DNA of 64,000 bases from Paraburkholderia piptadeniae (GTDB lineage Bacteria > Pseudomonadota > Gammaproteobacteria > Burkholderiales > Burkholderiaceae), in the NCBI RefSeq assembly GCF_900007165.1, contig NZ_CYGY02000026.1:24878-88877 (forward strand), given 5' to 3'. Shown piece after piece: positions 43,566 to 51,705 of the stretch. Positions within the stretch are counted from its first letter, which is position 1. Every line of letters starts with the position of its first letter. Both the position numbers and the translations under genes were made by a program. The notes beneath the pieces were generated by a model. That model did not search any database, was not told the origin of the DNA, and saw only the letters and a program-made list of their open reading frames with translations.

Positions 43566-44303
43566 CTATTTCCTTGCGTTGGTCGCGGTCGTAGAGCCGG
43601 TTGGCGAAGGACTTATATGAGCGGCCATCTCCGTCTCTCCGCCGCGTGCGTTGAATGCGAGCCACACGAGCACGACGAACGGCAGCAGCAGTGCCCAGAA
43701 CCCGACATGCCGATACGCGAGCGCGCCTGCGATCGCGCCCGCAGCGAATGCGAGAATGGCCGGCAGCATCTTGCCCAGACGCGTTCGCGCCACGGCTTGC
43801 GCATCGGATGGCGCGCGCGGCGAAAGCACGTCGATCGCATCGAGCACGGCTTGCGTGACGTTGCCCGTCATCACGGTGTTGGGCACGCCGGGACGCGCGA
43901 CGAGCCGGCCGTGCGCATTCTGCACACCCATCGCCGCCGCGCCGACCATCCCGCAGGCGATGACGGGCGTGCTGTCCGAATGAACGACGGGCGAAACGCC
44001 GACACCCGCAAGGCAAAAGACCAGCATCAGCGCCGCCTGCACAGCATAGAGAAGACATGCGGCGCGATTGGGCGTCGCAGGTTCCATGCTCTTCACGAGC
44101 AGGCTGCTGACGACCACGCCCGCAACGAATGCCGGGAACGCCATCAGCTTCATGAACACGCCCTGGCCGAAGCCTGCCGCCTCGGCGCCGATCAGCACGA
44201 AGTTCCCCGTGACGTGCGCAGTGAACAGGCCGAAAAGCGCGACGAAGCTGAGCGTATCGACATAGCCTGCGATAGCGGCGAGCACGCTGTCTTCAGATTT
44301 CAT
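43566..44303 (-). CDS. DUF1275 (YoaK-type) membrane protein
   Basis: 245 aa with six or so helices. The start has GGGAG upstream. GYVDTLSFVALFGLFTAHVT at 14-33 followed by GNFVLIGAE is the DUF1275 signature, and GVQNAHGRLVARPGVPNTVM lies in the middle. Function unknown in the family. It follows the VOC gene on the same strand with about 100 bases between, so it may be a separate unit. Confidence 0.9.
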   Translation of the reverse strand: MKSEDSVLAAIAGYVDTLSFVALFGLFTAHVTGNFVLIGAEAAGFGQGVFMKLMAFPAFVAGVVVSSLLVKSMEPATPNRAACLLYAVQAALMLVFCLAGVGVSPVVHSDSTPVIACGMVGAAAMGVQNAHGRLVARPGVPNTVMTGNVTQAVLDAIDVLSPRAPSDAQAVARTRLGKMLPAILAFAAGAIAGALAYRHVGFWALLLPFVVLVWLAFNARGGETEMAAHISPSPTGSTTATNARK

Positions 44304-44405
44304 CGATCATCTCCCGCCGTTGGGCTGACGCCGGAGCAAACGGCGCATGCACGCGCGCATGCATCCGCGTCCATCACGCAGCGCATGCCCGCGTTCTCGC
44401 ATGCG

Positions 44406-45305
44406 TTACTGCGCCGCTGCATGAATCTCGGCGATATAGCCGCCGGGGAACTGCACGACGGCCGCTTCACGTTTGTCCGAAGTGAACGGCGCGACCAGCA
44501 CCGTGACGCCCGCCGCCTTTGCCTTCTGCAGCGTGTCGCCGAGATTCGACACTTCGTATCCCGTCATCTCGTGGCCGTACGGATACGGCAAGTGGCCGTC
44601 CGTCACCAGCACGGTCATCCGGCCGAAGCCCGACTCGATACGCACGCGACGATACGTATCGTTGGGCCGGCCAATCTCGACACCCGGCGCCGTGCGATCG
44701 TCGGAGACCACCTTGCCGTGCGAAAAGGCCACGAAATTGCGGATCAGCGCATCGGCGCGTTCCGGCGATACATAGACGCGGTTCTCCGGCACCGTCTGCA
44801 GCGCATCGTAGTTCGGCGCCTTCGTGTGCCAGTAGAGTTGCATGTTGACTCCGCCGGGCCACGAGACGATCGCATCGCGGCCGATCGGGTCAGGGAACGT
44901 CGCAACCGTGACATCCGCGCCATGCGCCTTCGCCGACTTCACGGCCGCGTCCATGTCGGTCACGAGGTAGCCCGTGCGCTCGTTGCCGAACGGATACGGA
45001 ACAGGCGTCTTGAAGCCGAACACCGAGATCGTGCCGACGGGCGTGAAGACGAGTTGCGACATCGTCTGGCTCGGCGTCGGCGTCACCTGAAACACGCCTT
45101 GCTGCGACTTGTGGCCGCCGAAGGTCGCGACGAAGCTGTCGGTGAACTTGTCGAAATCATCGGGCGCGACGTAGACGTGCGTGGTGTCGTATTGCGGCCC
45201 GACGGAGAGTTGCGGAGCCGCCGCCGGCTTAGCGGATGCAATGGACGATGCGGCAAGACCGACGGCAACAAGCGTCGTCACAATCAGGGAGCGGAGGTTA
45301 CGCAT
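44406..45305 (-). CDS. secreted two-domain VOC (glyoxalase-like) protein
   Basis: 299 aa. A signal peptide ends near SIASA, which is unusual because most glyoxalase/VOC proteins are cytoplasmic. Two VOC modules follow (about 40-160 and 170-298), each with the strand PYP(F/Y)G(N/H)E(R/M)TGY and a DPIGRDAIVSWPGG or DKREAAVVQFPGG edge. Possible metal ligands (His, Glu) are present but not certain. It belongs to the same strand series as DoxX, amidohydrolase and XapX, with a gap of only 24 bases from DoxX. Confidence 0.83.
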   Translation of the reverse strand: MRNLRSLIVTTLVAVGLAASSIASAKPAAAPQLSVGPQYDTTHVYVAPDDFDKFTDSFVATFGGHKSQQGVFQVTPTPSQTMSQLVFTPVGTISVFGFKTPVPYPFGNERTGYLVTDMDAAVKSAKAHGADVTVATFPDPIGRDAIVSWPGGVNMQLYWHTKAPNYDALQTVPENRVYVSPERADALIRNFVAFSHGKVVSDDRTAPGVEIGRPNDTYRRVRIESGFGRMTVLVTDGHLPYPYGHEMTGYEVSNLGDTLQKAKAAGVTVLVAPFTSDKREAAVVQFPGGYIAEIHAAAQ

Positions 45306-45329
45306 GATGGTGAAGGTCCTTTAAGGTCT

Positions 45330-45776
45330 TTATTGAACACCGGCATGACCGGAAGAATGTTGAACGCCGGCAAGGCATGTCGCCATGACGAGCGCGGCGA
45401 TCAGTCCAAGGTGTTCGAAGAAGGCGTTCAACGCAAAGAAGTGCGCGTCGCCCGTCAGGTTCCAGAAGTCGTTCGCGACGAACATCGCGATGGCCGTCAA
45501 TGCGCCCAGCGCGCCCGCGCCGAGCCACACGAAGCGGTTCGCGATCACGCACGCCGAGCCGCCAAGCTCGACGACGATCGCGAGCGCTGCCCACAGCCAT
45601 CCCGGGTGCAACCCGAAGTGCTCCTGCTCGAGCACAGCGCCATGAAAGTCCGCGAGCTTGGCCAGACCGCCGATCACATAGGCGGACACGAGCGCCGTGC
45701 GTATGAGCATCAGCAGCCAGGGCTGCGCGAGCAGCGCCGCGATCCAGTGCGGATTCCCTTGTGCGCGCGCGTTCAT
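45330..45776 (-). CDS. DoxX-family membrane protein
   Basis: 148 aa, four helices, with the DoxX pattern YVIGGLAKLADFHGAVLE in helix 1 and a Gly-Gly motif in VELGGSACVI. DoxX relatives are quinol-linked or act with oxidoreductases in redox stress. Its ATG is one base after the amidohydrolase stop, so the two are translationally close. Confidence 0.85.
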   Translation of the reverse strand: MNARAQGNPHWIAALLAQPWLLMLIRTALVSAYVIGGLAKLADFHGAVLEQEHFGLHPGWLWAALAIVVELGGSACVIANRFVWLGAGALGALTAIAMFVANDFWNLTGDAHFFALNAFFEHLGLIAALVMATCLAGVQHSSGHAGVQ

Positions 45777-45777
45777 G

Positions 45778-47670
45778 TCAGACCGCCCAGCACGCGCAGC
45801 CGAGCGCGCCCCAGAACGAGCGCAGGTCGGATGCAGGCGCGTTGTTCGACCAGGCGCGCGCGTGGTCGTGGCCGTGCACCGCGCATCCGTTCGAGCAGCC
45901 GCACGACGTCGCCGCTATCTGCTGCAACGAAGCCTCGCCTTCGCCCTTCAAGTCTTTCCACGCAGCGAAGCCGCCGAAGCGGCGCACGGGCGACCAGTCG
46001 GGCATCGCGGGCGGCGGCGCGTTGTCGTCGAGATCAGCGAACGCTCCCGCGCCAAAGACGACGCGGCCACCGACAATCGTCAGATCCGACACGGTGCTCG
46101 CGATGTCGTCCTCGGGGCACGCGAAGAAGTCGCGATCAGGAACGATCAGATCCGCCAGCTGGCCCACTGCGATCTGGCCTTTCTTGCCTTCTTCGTTCGA
46201 GAACCAGGTGACCTTCTCGGTCCACATCCGCAGTGCCGTATCGCGGTCGAGGCGATTGCGCTGCGGATAGAGCCGCAGACCGCCGACCGTCTTGCCCGTC
46301 ACGAGCCACGCAAGCGACACCCACGGGTTGTACGACGCGACACGCGTCGCATCGGTGCCCGCCGATGTGCGCACACCTTTCTCCAGCATGCGCGCGACGG
46401 GCGGCGTCGCCTCGGCTGCCGCTGAGCCATAACGTTCGACGAAATACTCGCCCTGATAGGCCATTCTGTGTTGCACCGCTACGCCTCCGCCAAGCGCCGC
46501 GATACGGTCCATCGAACGCTCGGAGATCGTCTCGGCGTGATCGAAGAACCAGTGGATGCCGTCGAGCGGAATGTCCCGGTTGACCTTCTCGAAGACATCC
46601 AGCGCGCGGCTGATGGTCTCGTCATAGGTTGCATGCATGCGCCAGGGCCAGCGGTTTTCGGCGAGCACGCGCACGACTTCTTCGAGTTCGTTTTCCATTT
46701 GCGCCGGCATGTCCGGCCGCGGCTCGCGGAAGTCCTCGAAGTCCGCTGCCGAGTACACGAGCATCTCGCCCGCGCCGTTATGACGGAAATAGTCGTCGCC
46801 CTGCTTGTACTTCGATGTCTTCGTCCAGTTCAGGAAGTCCTGCTTTTCCGCCTTAGGCTTCTGCGTGAAGAGGTTGTACGCGAGACGCACGGTCATCTGT
46901 CCATCGTCCGCGAGCTTCTGGATGACTTCGTAATCGTCGGGGTAATTCTGGAAGCCGCCGCCCGCATCGATCACGCCCGTCACGCCGAGCCGGTTCAGTT
47001 CGCGCATGAAATGGCGCGTCGAATTGAGCTGATAGTCGAACGGCAGCTTCGGCCCTTTCGCGAGCGTCGCGTAGAGGATCGACGCGTTCGGCTTCGCCAA
47101 TAGCAGACCCGTCGGGTTGCCGTCGCCGTCGCGCATGATCTGTCCGGCCGGCGGCTCCGGCGTGTCCTTCGTATAGCCGACCACGCGCAGCGCAGCGGCG
47201 TTCAGCAACGCGCGGTCATAGAGATGCAGGATGAAGACGGGCGTATCGGGCGCAACCGCATTCAGCTCGTCGATGGTGGGAAGCCGCTTCTCGGCGAACT
47301 GCTGCTCGGTGAAGCCACCGACCACGCGCACCCATTGCGGCGGCGGCGTGATGGCCACCTGGCGCCTGAGCATGTTCATCGCGTCGGCGAGCGAGCGCAC
47401 GCCGTCCCAACGCAGTTCCATGTTGAAGTTCAGGCCGCCGCGCACGACGTGCGTGTGATTGTCGATGAGTCCCGGCAGAACGGAACGTCCCTTCAGGTCG
47501 ATCACCTTCGTCGCGGCCGTCGCCATCGACATGACCTCGCCATTGTCGCCGACGGCCACGAACTTGCAGTCCTTGATCGCGACTGCGCTCGCGTTCGGGT
47601 TCGCGCGGTTCAGCGTCGTGAAGCGGCCATTGTGCAGGATGAGGTCAGGGGCTGTTGCGGATGCAATCAT
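45778..47670 (-). CDS. amidohydrolase-family protein, copy 1, Cys/His tail
   Basis: 630 aa YtcJ-like metal-dependent hydrolase. The metal motif DNHTHVV (H72, H74) follows LPGLID; later landmarks include DETISRALDVFEKVN, FDHAETI and TSAGTDATRVASYNPW. The last 42 residues form an unusual tail with Cys590, 592, 596, 625, 627 and His599, 601, 603. Substrate unknown; the family cleaves amide-like bonds. It overlaps XapX copy 1 by four bases and is followed by DoxX. A closely similar copy lies at 51702-53588. Confidence 0.88.
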   Translation of the reverse strand: MIASATAPDLILHNGRFTTLNRANPNASAVAIKDCKFVAVGDNGEVMSMATAATKVIDLKGRSVLPGLIDNHTHVVRGGLNFNMELRWDGVRSLADAMNMLRRQVAITPPPQWVRVVGGFTEQQFAEKRLPTIDELNAVAPDTPVFILHLYDRALLNAAALRVVGYTKDTPEPPAGQIMRDGDGNPTGLLLAKPNASILYATLAKGPKLPFDYQLNSTRHFMRELNRLGVTGVIDAGGGFQNYPDDYEVIQKLADDGQMTVRLAYNLFTQKPKAEKQDFLNWTKTSKYKQGDDYFRHNGAGEMLVYSAADFEDFREPRPDMPAQMENELEEVVRVLAENRWPWRMHATYDETISRALDVFEKVNRDIPLDGIHWFFDHAETISERSMDRIAALGGGVAVQHRMAYQGEYFVERYGSAAAEATPPVARMLEKGVRTSAGTDATRVASYNPWVSLAWLVTGKTVGGLRLYPQRNRLDRDTALRMWTEKVTWFSNEEGKKGQIAVGQLADLIVPDRDFFACPEDDIASTVSDLTIVGGRVVFGAGAFADLDDNAPPPAMPDWSPVRRFGGFAAWKDLKGEGEASLQQIAATSCGCSNGCAVHGHDHARAWSNNAPASDLRSFWGALGCACWAV

Positions 47671-48002
47671 GAGCGTTTTTCCTTGATATCGGCGCGATCG
47701 GCGTTATCGGCACCTTCGGCACCTTCGGCACCAGCGGCATTTGCGCGGCCAGCCTGCTCGACGGCATGACGGCTCGGCAGCATGCCGAACACGTGCGCTG
47801 CACTGCGCGCTTCGTTCCATGCCGTCGAAAGCGGCGAGCCCGAAAGAAGATGCTTGCCTATGGGAATGACCTGCTCGCCGCCCAGAATGCCGAGCAAGCC
47901 CACGAGCGCGACGAGCGGCGGCGCCGGCGAACGCACATTCAGCAGGCTATAGATGACGCCGACCAGAATGCCGGCGCCCAGTGACAACACATACACTTTC
48001 AT
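47667..48002 (-). CDS. XapX-domain small membrane protein, copy 1
   Basis: 111 aa from the ATG at 48002 (AAGGTGAG upstream). The first 45 residues are two short helices of the XapX domain (GVIYSLLNVRSPAPPLVALV, then GLLGILGGEQ). The rest is charged and low complexity, with an Ala-Glu-Gly/Asn-Ala-Asp repeat before the end. XapX proteins have no established function. Gene order places it between the YcaC-like hydrolase and the amidohydrolase, overlapping the latter. Confidence 0.88.
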   Translation of the reverse strand: MKVYVLSLGAGILVGVIYSLLNVRSPAPPLVALVGLLGILGGEQVIPIGKHLLSGSPLSTAWNEARSAAHVFGMLPSRHAVEQAGRANAAGAEGAEGADNADRADIKEKRS

Positions 48003-48085
48003 CGACTCACCTTGCTTGCATCGTCGGATCATCTAAAAGAGCGGCCGGCGCGCGAACGCGCCAGCCTTGCCACTGTGACGCGAGG

Positions 48086-48739
48086 TCAGTGACCTTCGCT
48101 GCCGCCGAACATGGTCTTCGCGTAGATCAGGCCGAGACCGTAGCCGCCGCCGTGCTGGATCGACGTCGCCACCGTCTGGTTGTACGTCTCGCTGCGCGCC
48201 CAGTCGCGCTGCAGTTCGAGCAGGTATTGCAGCGAGGTCATCGGACGCGCGCCTGCCTGCACCATGCGTTCCATCGCGCGCTCATGCGCTTCGTCGGTCA
48301 CGTCGCCGCACGCATCGGCGATCACATACACTTCGAAACCCTGATCGAGCGCCGACAGCGCCGGGCCGACGATGCACACGCTCGTCCACAGACCCGCAAA
48401 TACGATGCGGGGCTTGCCGATTGCGTTGACGCGATCGGCAATGCGCTGGTCTTCCCATGTGTTCATCGACGTGCGGTCGATGATGTCCGCTTCCGGGAAC
48501 ACCGACTTGATCTCATCGAAGATCGGGCCTGAGAAAGTCTTCGACGCCACCGTGGTCAAAATGGTCGAGACCGAGAACTCCTTCGCGGCCTTGGCCACGA
48601 GCGCGGCGTTATTGCGCAGCGTCACGGGATCGATCGACTTCGTCGCGAAGGCCATCTGCGACTGGTGATCGATCATGATCAGCGTGTGATCGGACGGCGA
48701 AAGCAGCAGTTTTCCGGGCTTTGCTTGAGCTTGAGGCAT
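48086..48739 (-). CDS. YcaC-like isochorismatase-family hydrolase, copy 1
   Basis: 217 aa. Cysteine hydrolase fold with catalytic-type Asp24 (IDHQSQM) and Cys122 (GLWTSVCIVGP), and the NTWED segment typical of YcaC. TGGAG precedes the ATG. YcaC-type proteins are octameric hydrolases of uncertain substrate. It is the first gene of the - strand set facing the LysR gene across a shared promoter. Confidence 0.9.
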   Translation of the reverse strand: MPQAQAKPGKLLLSPSDHTLIMIDHQSQMAFATKSIDPVTLRNNAALVAKAAKEFSVSTILTTVASKTFSGPIFDEIKSVFPEADIIDRTSMNTWEDQRIADRVNAIGKPRIVFAGLWTSVCIVGPALSALDQGFEVYVIADACGDVTDEAHERAMERMVQAGARPMTSLQYLLELQRDWARSETYNQTVATSIQHGGGYGLGLIYAKTMFGGSEGH

Positions 48740-48859
48740 CGTGTTCTCCAGGTTGAATCAACAAACGTGACGTTGCGTGATGAAGACCGTCCCGCGTTGC
48801 GAGCGCCATCGACATTCATGAGCGCCTTCGCAACGTCGATTTCGGAGAAGCGATAGTAT

Positions 48860-48907
48860 TTGACCTCCTCAACCTAATAAATAGAATGGAATGAATAGAT
48901 TCCATTC
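48860..48907 (+). promoter_or_regulatory. lysR promoter with overlapping palindrome
   Basis: TTGACC (48860-48865), 16-base spacer, TAGAAT (48882-48887): a strong-looking promoter directed at the LysR gene. A perfect 9-bp inverted repeat, GAATGGAAT (48884-48892) and ATTCCATTC (48899-48907), with a 6-base centre overlaps the -10 and start point, so a bound dimer would repress it. It also lies about 150 bases upstream of the divergent hydrolase gene. Confidence 0.65.
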
Positions 48908-48917
48908 CAATCTTTTC

Positions 48918-49838
48918 ATGCCCTCTCTACCCGACCTTGAAGCCTGGGCGATATTCGCCCGCGTTTCCGATCTCGGCTCGTTTGCCAAAGCGGCCGAATC
49001 GCTCGGCATGTCGCAGCCCACGGTATCGAAGGCCATTGCGCGGCTCGAACAACGGCTCGGCACGGCACTGCTGTACCGGACATCGCGCCGCCTGTCATTG
49101 ACACCGACAGGCGTGATGGCTCTGGAACGCGCGGTCCGCATCCTGAACGAAGGCGAAGCAGTGGAAGCCGAAGCGTCGGCGCAAGCGCTCACGCCGCACG
49201 GTACGGTGCGCATCACCGCGCCGATGTCGTTCGGCCTCAAATACTTGACGCCGCTGATCCCCGAATTTCTCAATCGCTATCCTCACGTCGACATCGACCT
49301 GTCGCTCACCGATACGGTGATCGATGTCGTCGCCGAAGGATTCGATGTTGCACTGCGTATCGCCGAACTGCCCGACTCTTCGCTGCGCTCGCGCAAGCTG
49401 TGCGCGGTGCGCCGGCCGCTTGTCGCAAGCCCCGACTATCTGGCCCGCCACGGCCGCCCGACGCATCCGCAAGAACTCGTCGATCACACGTGCCTGATCT
49501 ACACGAATCTGCCGACGCCTGGCCAATGGCGCTTCCGTCACGAGTCGGAAGGGGAATACGTGGTGCCCGTGAAGGGGCGAATCAGCAGCAACAACGCCGA
49601 GGCCATCAGCCCCGCACTGCTTGCCGGACAGGGTCTGGCACTGCAGCCGGAGTTCGTCGTCTGGGATGCGCTGTCGAGCGGCGCACTCGAAGAAGTCTTG
49701 CCCGACTGGCAGATCGCGAGAGTTCACCTCAACCTGATTACACCGCCTGGCCTTCTCAGGCCCGCACGAGTGACCGCGCTGCTGGACTTTCTCGTCGAAT
49801 CTCTCGCGAGCGCACCCTGGGCGTACTCGGAAGAATGA
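48918..49838 (+). CDS. LysR-type transcription regulator
   Basis: 306 aa. N-terminal winged helix (about 4-63: [20 protein letters not shown], then [17 protein letters not shown]) and a periplasmic-binding-protein-like effector domain. I take the ATG at 48918 rather than 48891 because the latter lies inside the palindrome that overlaps the promoter. Divergent from the hydrolase/XapX/amidohydrolase set, which it most likely controls along with itself. Effector unknown. Confidence 0.9.
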   Translation: MPSLPDLEAWAIFARVSDLGSFAKAAESLGMSQPTVSKAIARLEQRLGTALLYRTSRRLSLTPTGVMALERAVRILNEGEAVEAEASAQALTPHGTVRITAPMSFGLKYLTPLIPEFLNRYPHVDIDLSLTDTVIDVVAEGFDVALRIAELPDSSLRSRKLCAVRRPLVASPDYLARHGRPTHPQELVDHTCLIYTNLPTPGQWRFRHESEGEYVVPVKGRISSNNAEAISPALLAGQGLALQPEFVVWDALSSGALEEVLPDWQIARVHLNLITPPGLLRPARVTALLDFLVESLASAPWAYSEE

Positions 49839-50097
49839 CGTCCCATGAATGCAGGAGCCGATAACGCTAGTTGTCGTTCCTCGCATGCACTTACCCGTCG
49901 ACACGATCCGCCGAGTCATCCGGCTCATCCTCCGTCGTCATCGAAATCGCTGCAACCAGACGCCGCCGTTCTGACTCGATGATGGCGTCGCCCCGTCAGC
50001 TCCATCGACACGCAGCGACAAGCGGGCAGAAAGTGGCAGGCGAATGCGGCCCGTCACTTCTCTGTGCTTCATCGCCGCGTTATTCGCGCGCTTGCTC

Positions 50098-50793
50098 TTA
50101 CTTCGCGACAGGCGCCGGCACGGGCGCAAGTACTTCGTGCTTGTCCTTCACGCGTTGAGCCGCCTTGTGGACCATCGTGTACGCGTAATCGACACCCATG
50201 CCGTATGCGCCCGAATGTTCCTTGACGATCGCCATCACGGCATCATAGGTGTCTTTGTGAGCCCAGTCGCGCTGCCATTCGAGCAAGACCTGCTGCCACG
50301 TCACGGGCACCACGCCCGCCTGAATCATGCGCTGCATCGCAAAGTCGTGCGCGGCCTTCGACGTGCCACCCGATGCATCTTCGACCATATAAATCTCGTA
50401 GCCACCTTCACCCATCGCGCATAGCGCAAACGTGTTGTTGCAGACCTCGGTCCACAGGCCGGACACGACGACTTTCTTGCGGCCGTTTTTCGCCAGTGCG
50501 TCACGCACTTTCTGATCGTCCCATGAGTTCATCGACGTGCGTTCGAGCAGCGGATGATTCGGGAACACATCCAGCAATTCAGGGTAGGTATAGCCGGAAA
50601 AGCTCTCGGATTCCACCGTCGTGATCGTGGTGGGTATGTCGAATACCTTTGCCGCTTTTGCCAGCGCGACAACATTGTTCTTCAGTACCTGGCGGTCAAT
50701 CGACTGGACGCCAAATGCCATCTGCGGTTGTTGATCGATGAAAATGATCTGACAGTTGGAGGGCGTCAATACTTCAAGCTTTGGATTACTCAT
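50098..50793 (-). CDS. YcaC-like isochorismatase-family hydrolase, copy 2
   Basis: 231 aa from the ATG at 50793; an alternative ATG at 50805 adds four residues. Asp20 (FIDQQPQM) and Cys118 (GLWTEVCNNTF) match the YcaC active site, with NSWDDQ at 89-94. It is a paralogue of copy 1 but clearly more diverged than the amidohydrolase pair. It has a C-terminal Pro/Val/Ala tail. It is divergent from XapX copy 2. Confidence 0.88.
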   Translation of the reverse strand: MSNPKLEVLTPSNCQIIFIDQQPQMAFGVQSIDRQVLKNNVVALAKAAKVFDIPTTITTVESESFSGYTYPELLDVFPNHPLLERTSMNSWDDQKVRDALAKNGRKKVVVSGLWTEVCNNTFALCAMGEGGYEIYMVEDASGGTSKAAHDFAMQRMIQAGVVPVTWQQVLLEWQRDWAHKDTYDAVMAIVKEHSGAYGMGVDYAYTMVHKAAQRVKDKHEVLAPVPAPVAK

Positions 50794-51414
50794 GGTGTGA
50801 TCCATCCGCGTTTCGATAGAAGAGAAGGACCGCCCTGCCCCCAGGATTCAGGCAAGACAGGATTGCTGTCGTTAGCCCGAGTAGTCTTCCACGTAGGCAA
50901 CGAGATTCGAAGTGTATGACATGGATCGCCAGATATAAAAACTATTTCGCACGTTCCCGAAGAAGATGACAGAGGAAAGAAATTGAGCAGCATGTTCTTC
51001 TGCTTTTTGCACCCTAAAGGTGATACGGAAAGAGACCACTAAAGAAATCGAATCAATTCATTTCCAAAACATGCATGCACGTCATGCCCTCTTTTCATCG
51101 CGCTTTAAACCCGATACTCTTTCGCGTGCCAGCAGTCATTGGCGTGGCGGAACGATGCATCTGCGCATCCAGCCGTCAGAGGAGCGTGGCATGTCGTCTG
51201 TACGATGCGATGCCGACGAGTCCGACGTTTGCGAGAAGACTCGCGCCAGATGACGAGCGTGCGTTCCACACTGCCGGTGTGTTGCGCGTGCAGTGCGTTG
51301 CGCATCACCTTCATCCATCCGCCAACATGAGTGGCGACCCGTTGTCGCCGTTTCCTATCACCCCAGCGCTTGCGATGAATTCGCACGACGCGTGAACCAC
51401 AGGAATACGAGCCA
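50794..51414. other. divergent region between hydrolase and XapX copies 2
   Basis: 621 bases, AT-richer around 50930-51070, expected to hold promoters for both directions. Short frames here lack ribosome sites or recognisable content. No terminator seen. Confidence 0.4.
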
Positions 51415-51705
51415 ATGAAACTCTATCTTTTCTCCTTGCTGGCTGGCGTGCTGGTTGGCGTGATCTACAGCCTCATCAACGTGCGTTCCCCTGCACCGCC
51501 ACTTGTCGCCCTTGTCGGCCTGCTCGGCATTCTCGGCGGCGAACAGATCATTCCCGTCGCTAAACAGATGCTGTCCGGCAGCGGCTTCCACACGGCGTGG
51601 ACCGACTCGAAGTGCACGCAGCATATGTTCGGCTCGCTGCCCGGACGCCAGTCGGGCAACAGGTCGCGCACTGCCGCAGCCAATTCATCGGAGAAGCGCT
51701 CATGA
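51415..51705 (+). CDS. XapX-domain small membrane protein, copy 2
   Basis: 96 aa; AGGA lies upstream of the ATG. The XapX core is nearly the same as copy 1 (GVIYSLINVRSPAPPLVALV then GLLGILGGEQ), followed by a divergent charged tail. It overlaps the amidohydrolase copy 2 start by ATGA, the same junction as copy 1. Confidence 0.88.
   Translation: MKLYLFSLLAGVLVGVIYSLINVRSPAPPLVALVGLLGILGGEQIIPVAKQMLSGSGFHTAWTDSKCTQHMFGSLPGRQSGNRSRTAAANSSEKRS

Noticed and set aside
51020..51253. 77-codon + frame in the gap before XapX copy 2
   Set aside because: No ribosome site, no recognisable motif, and composition does not resemble a coding gene.
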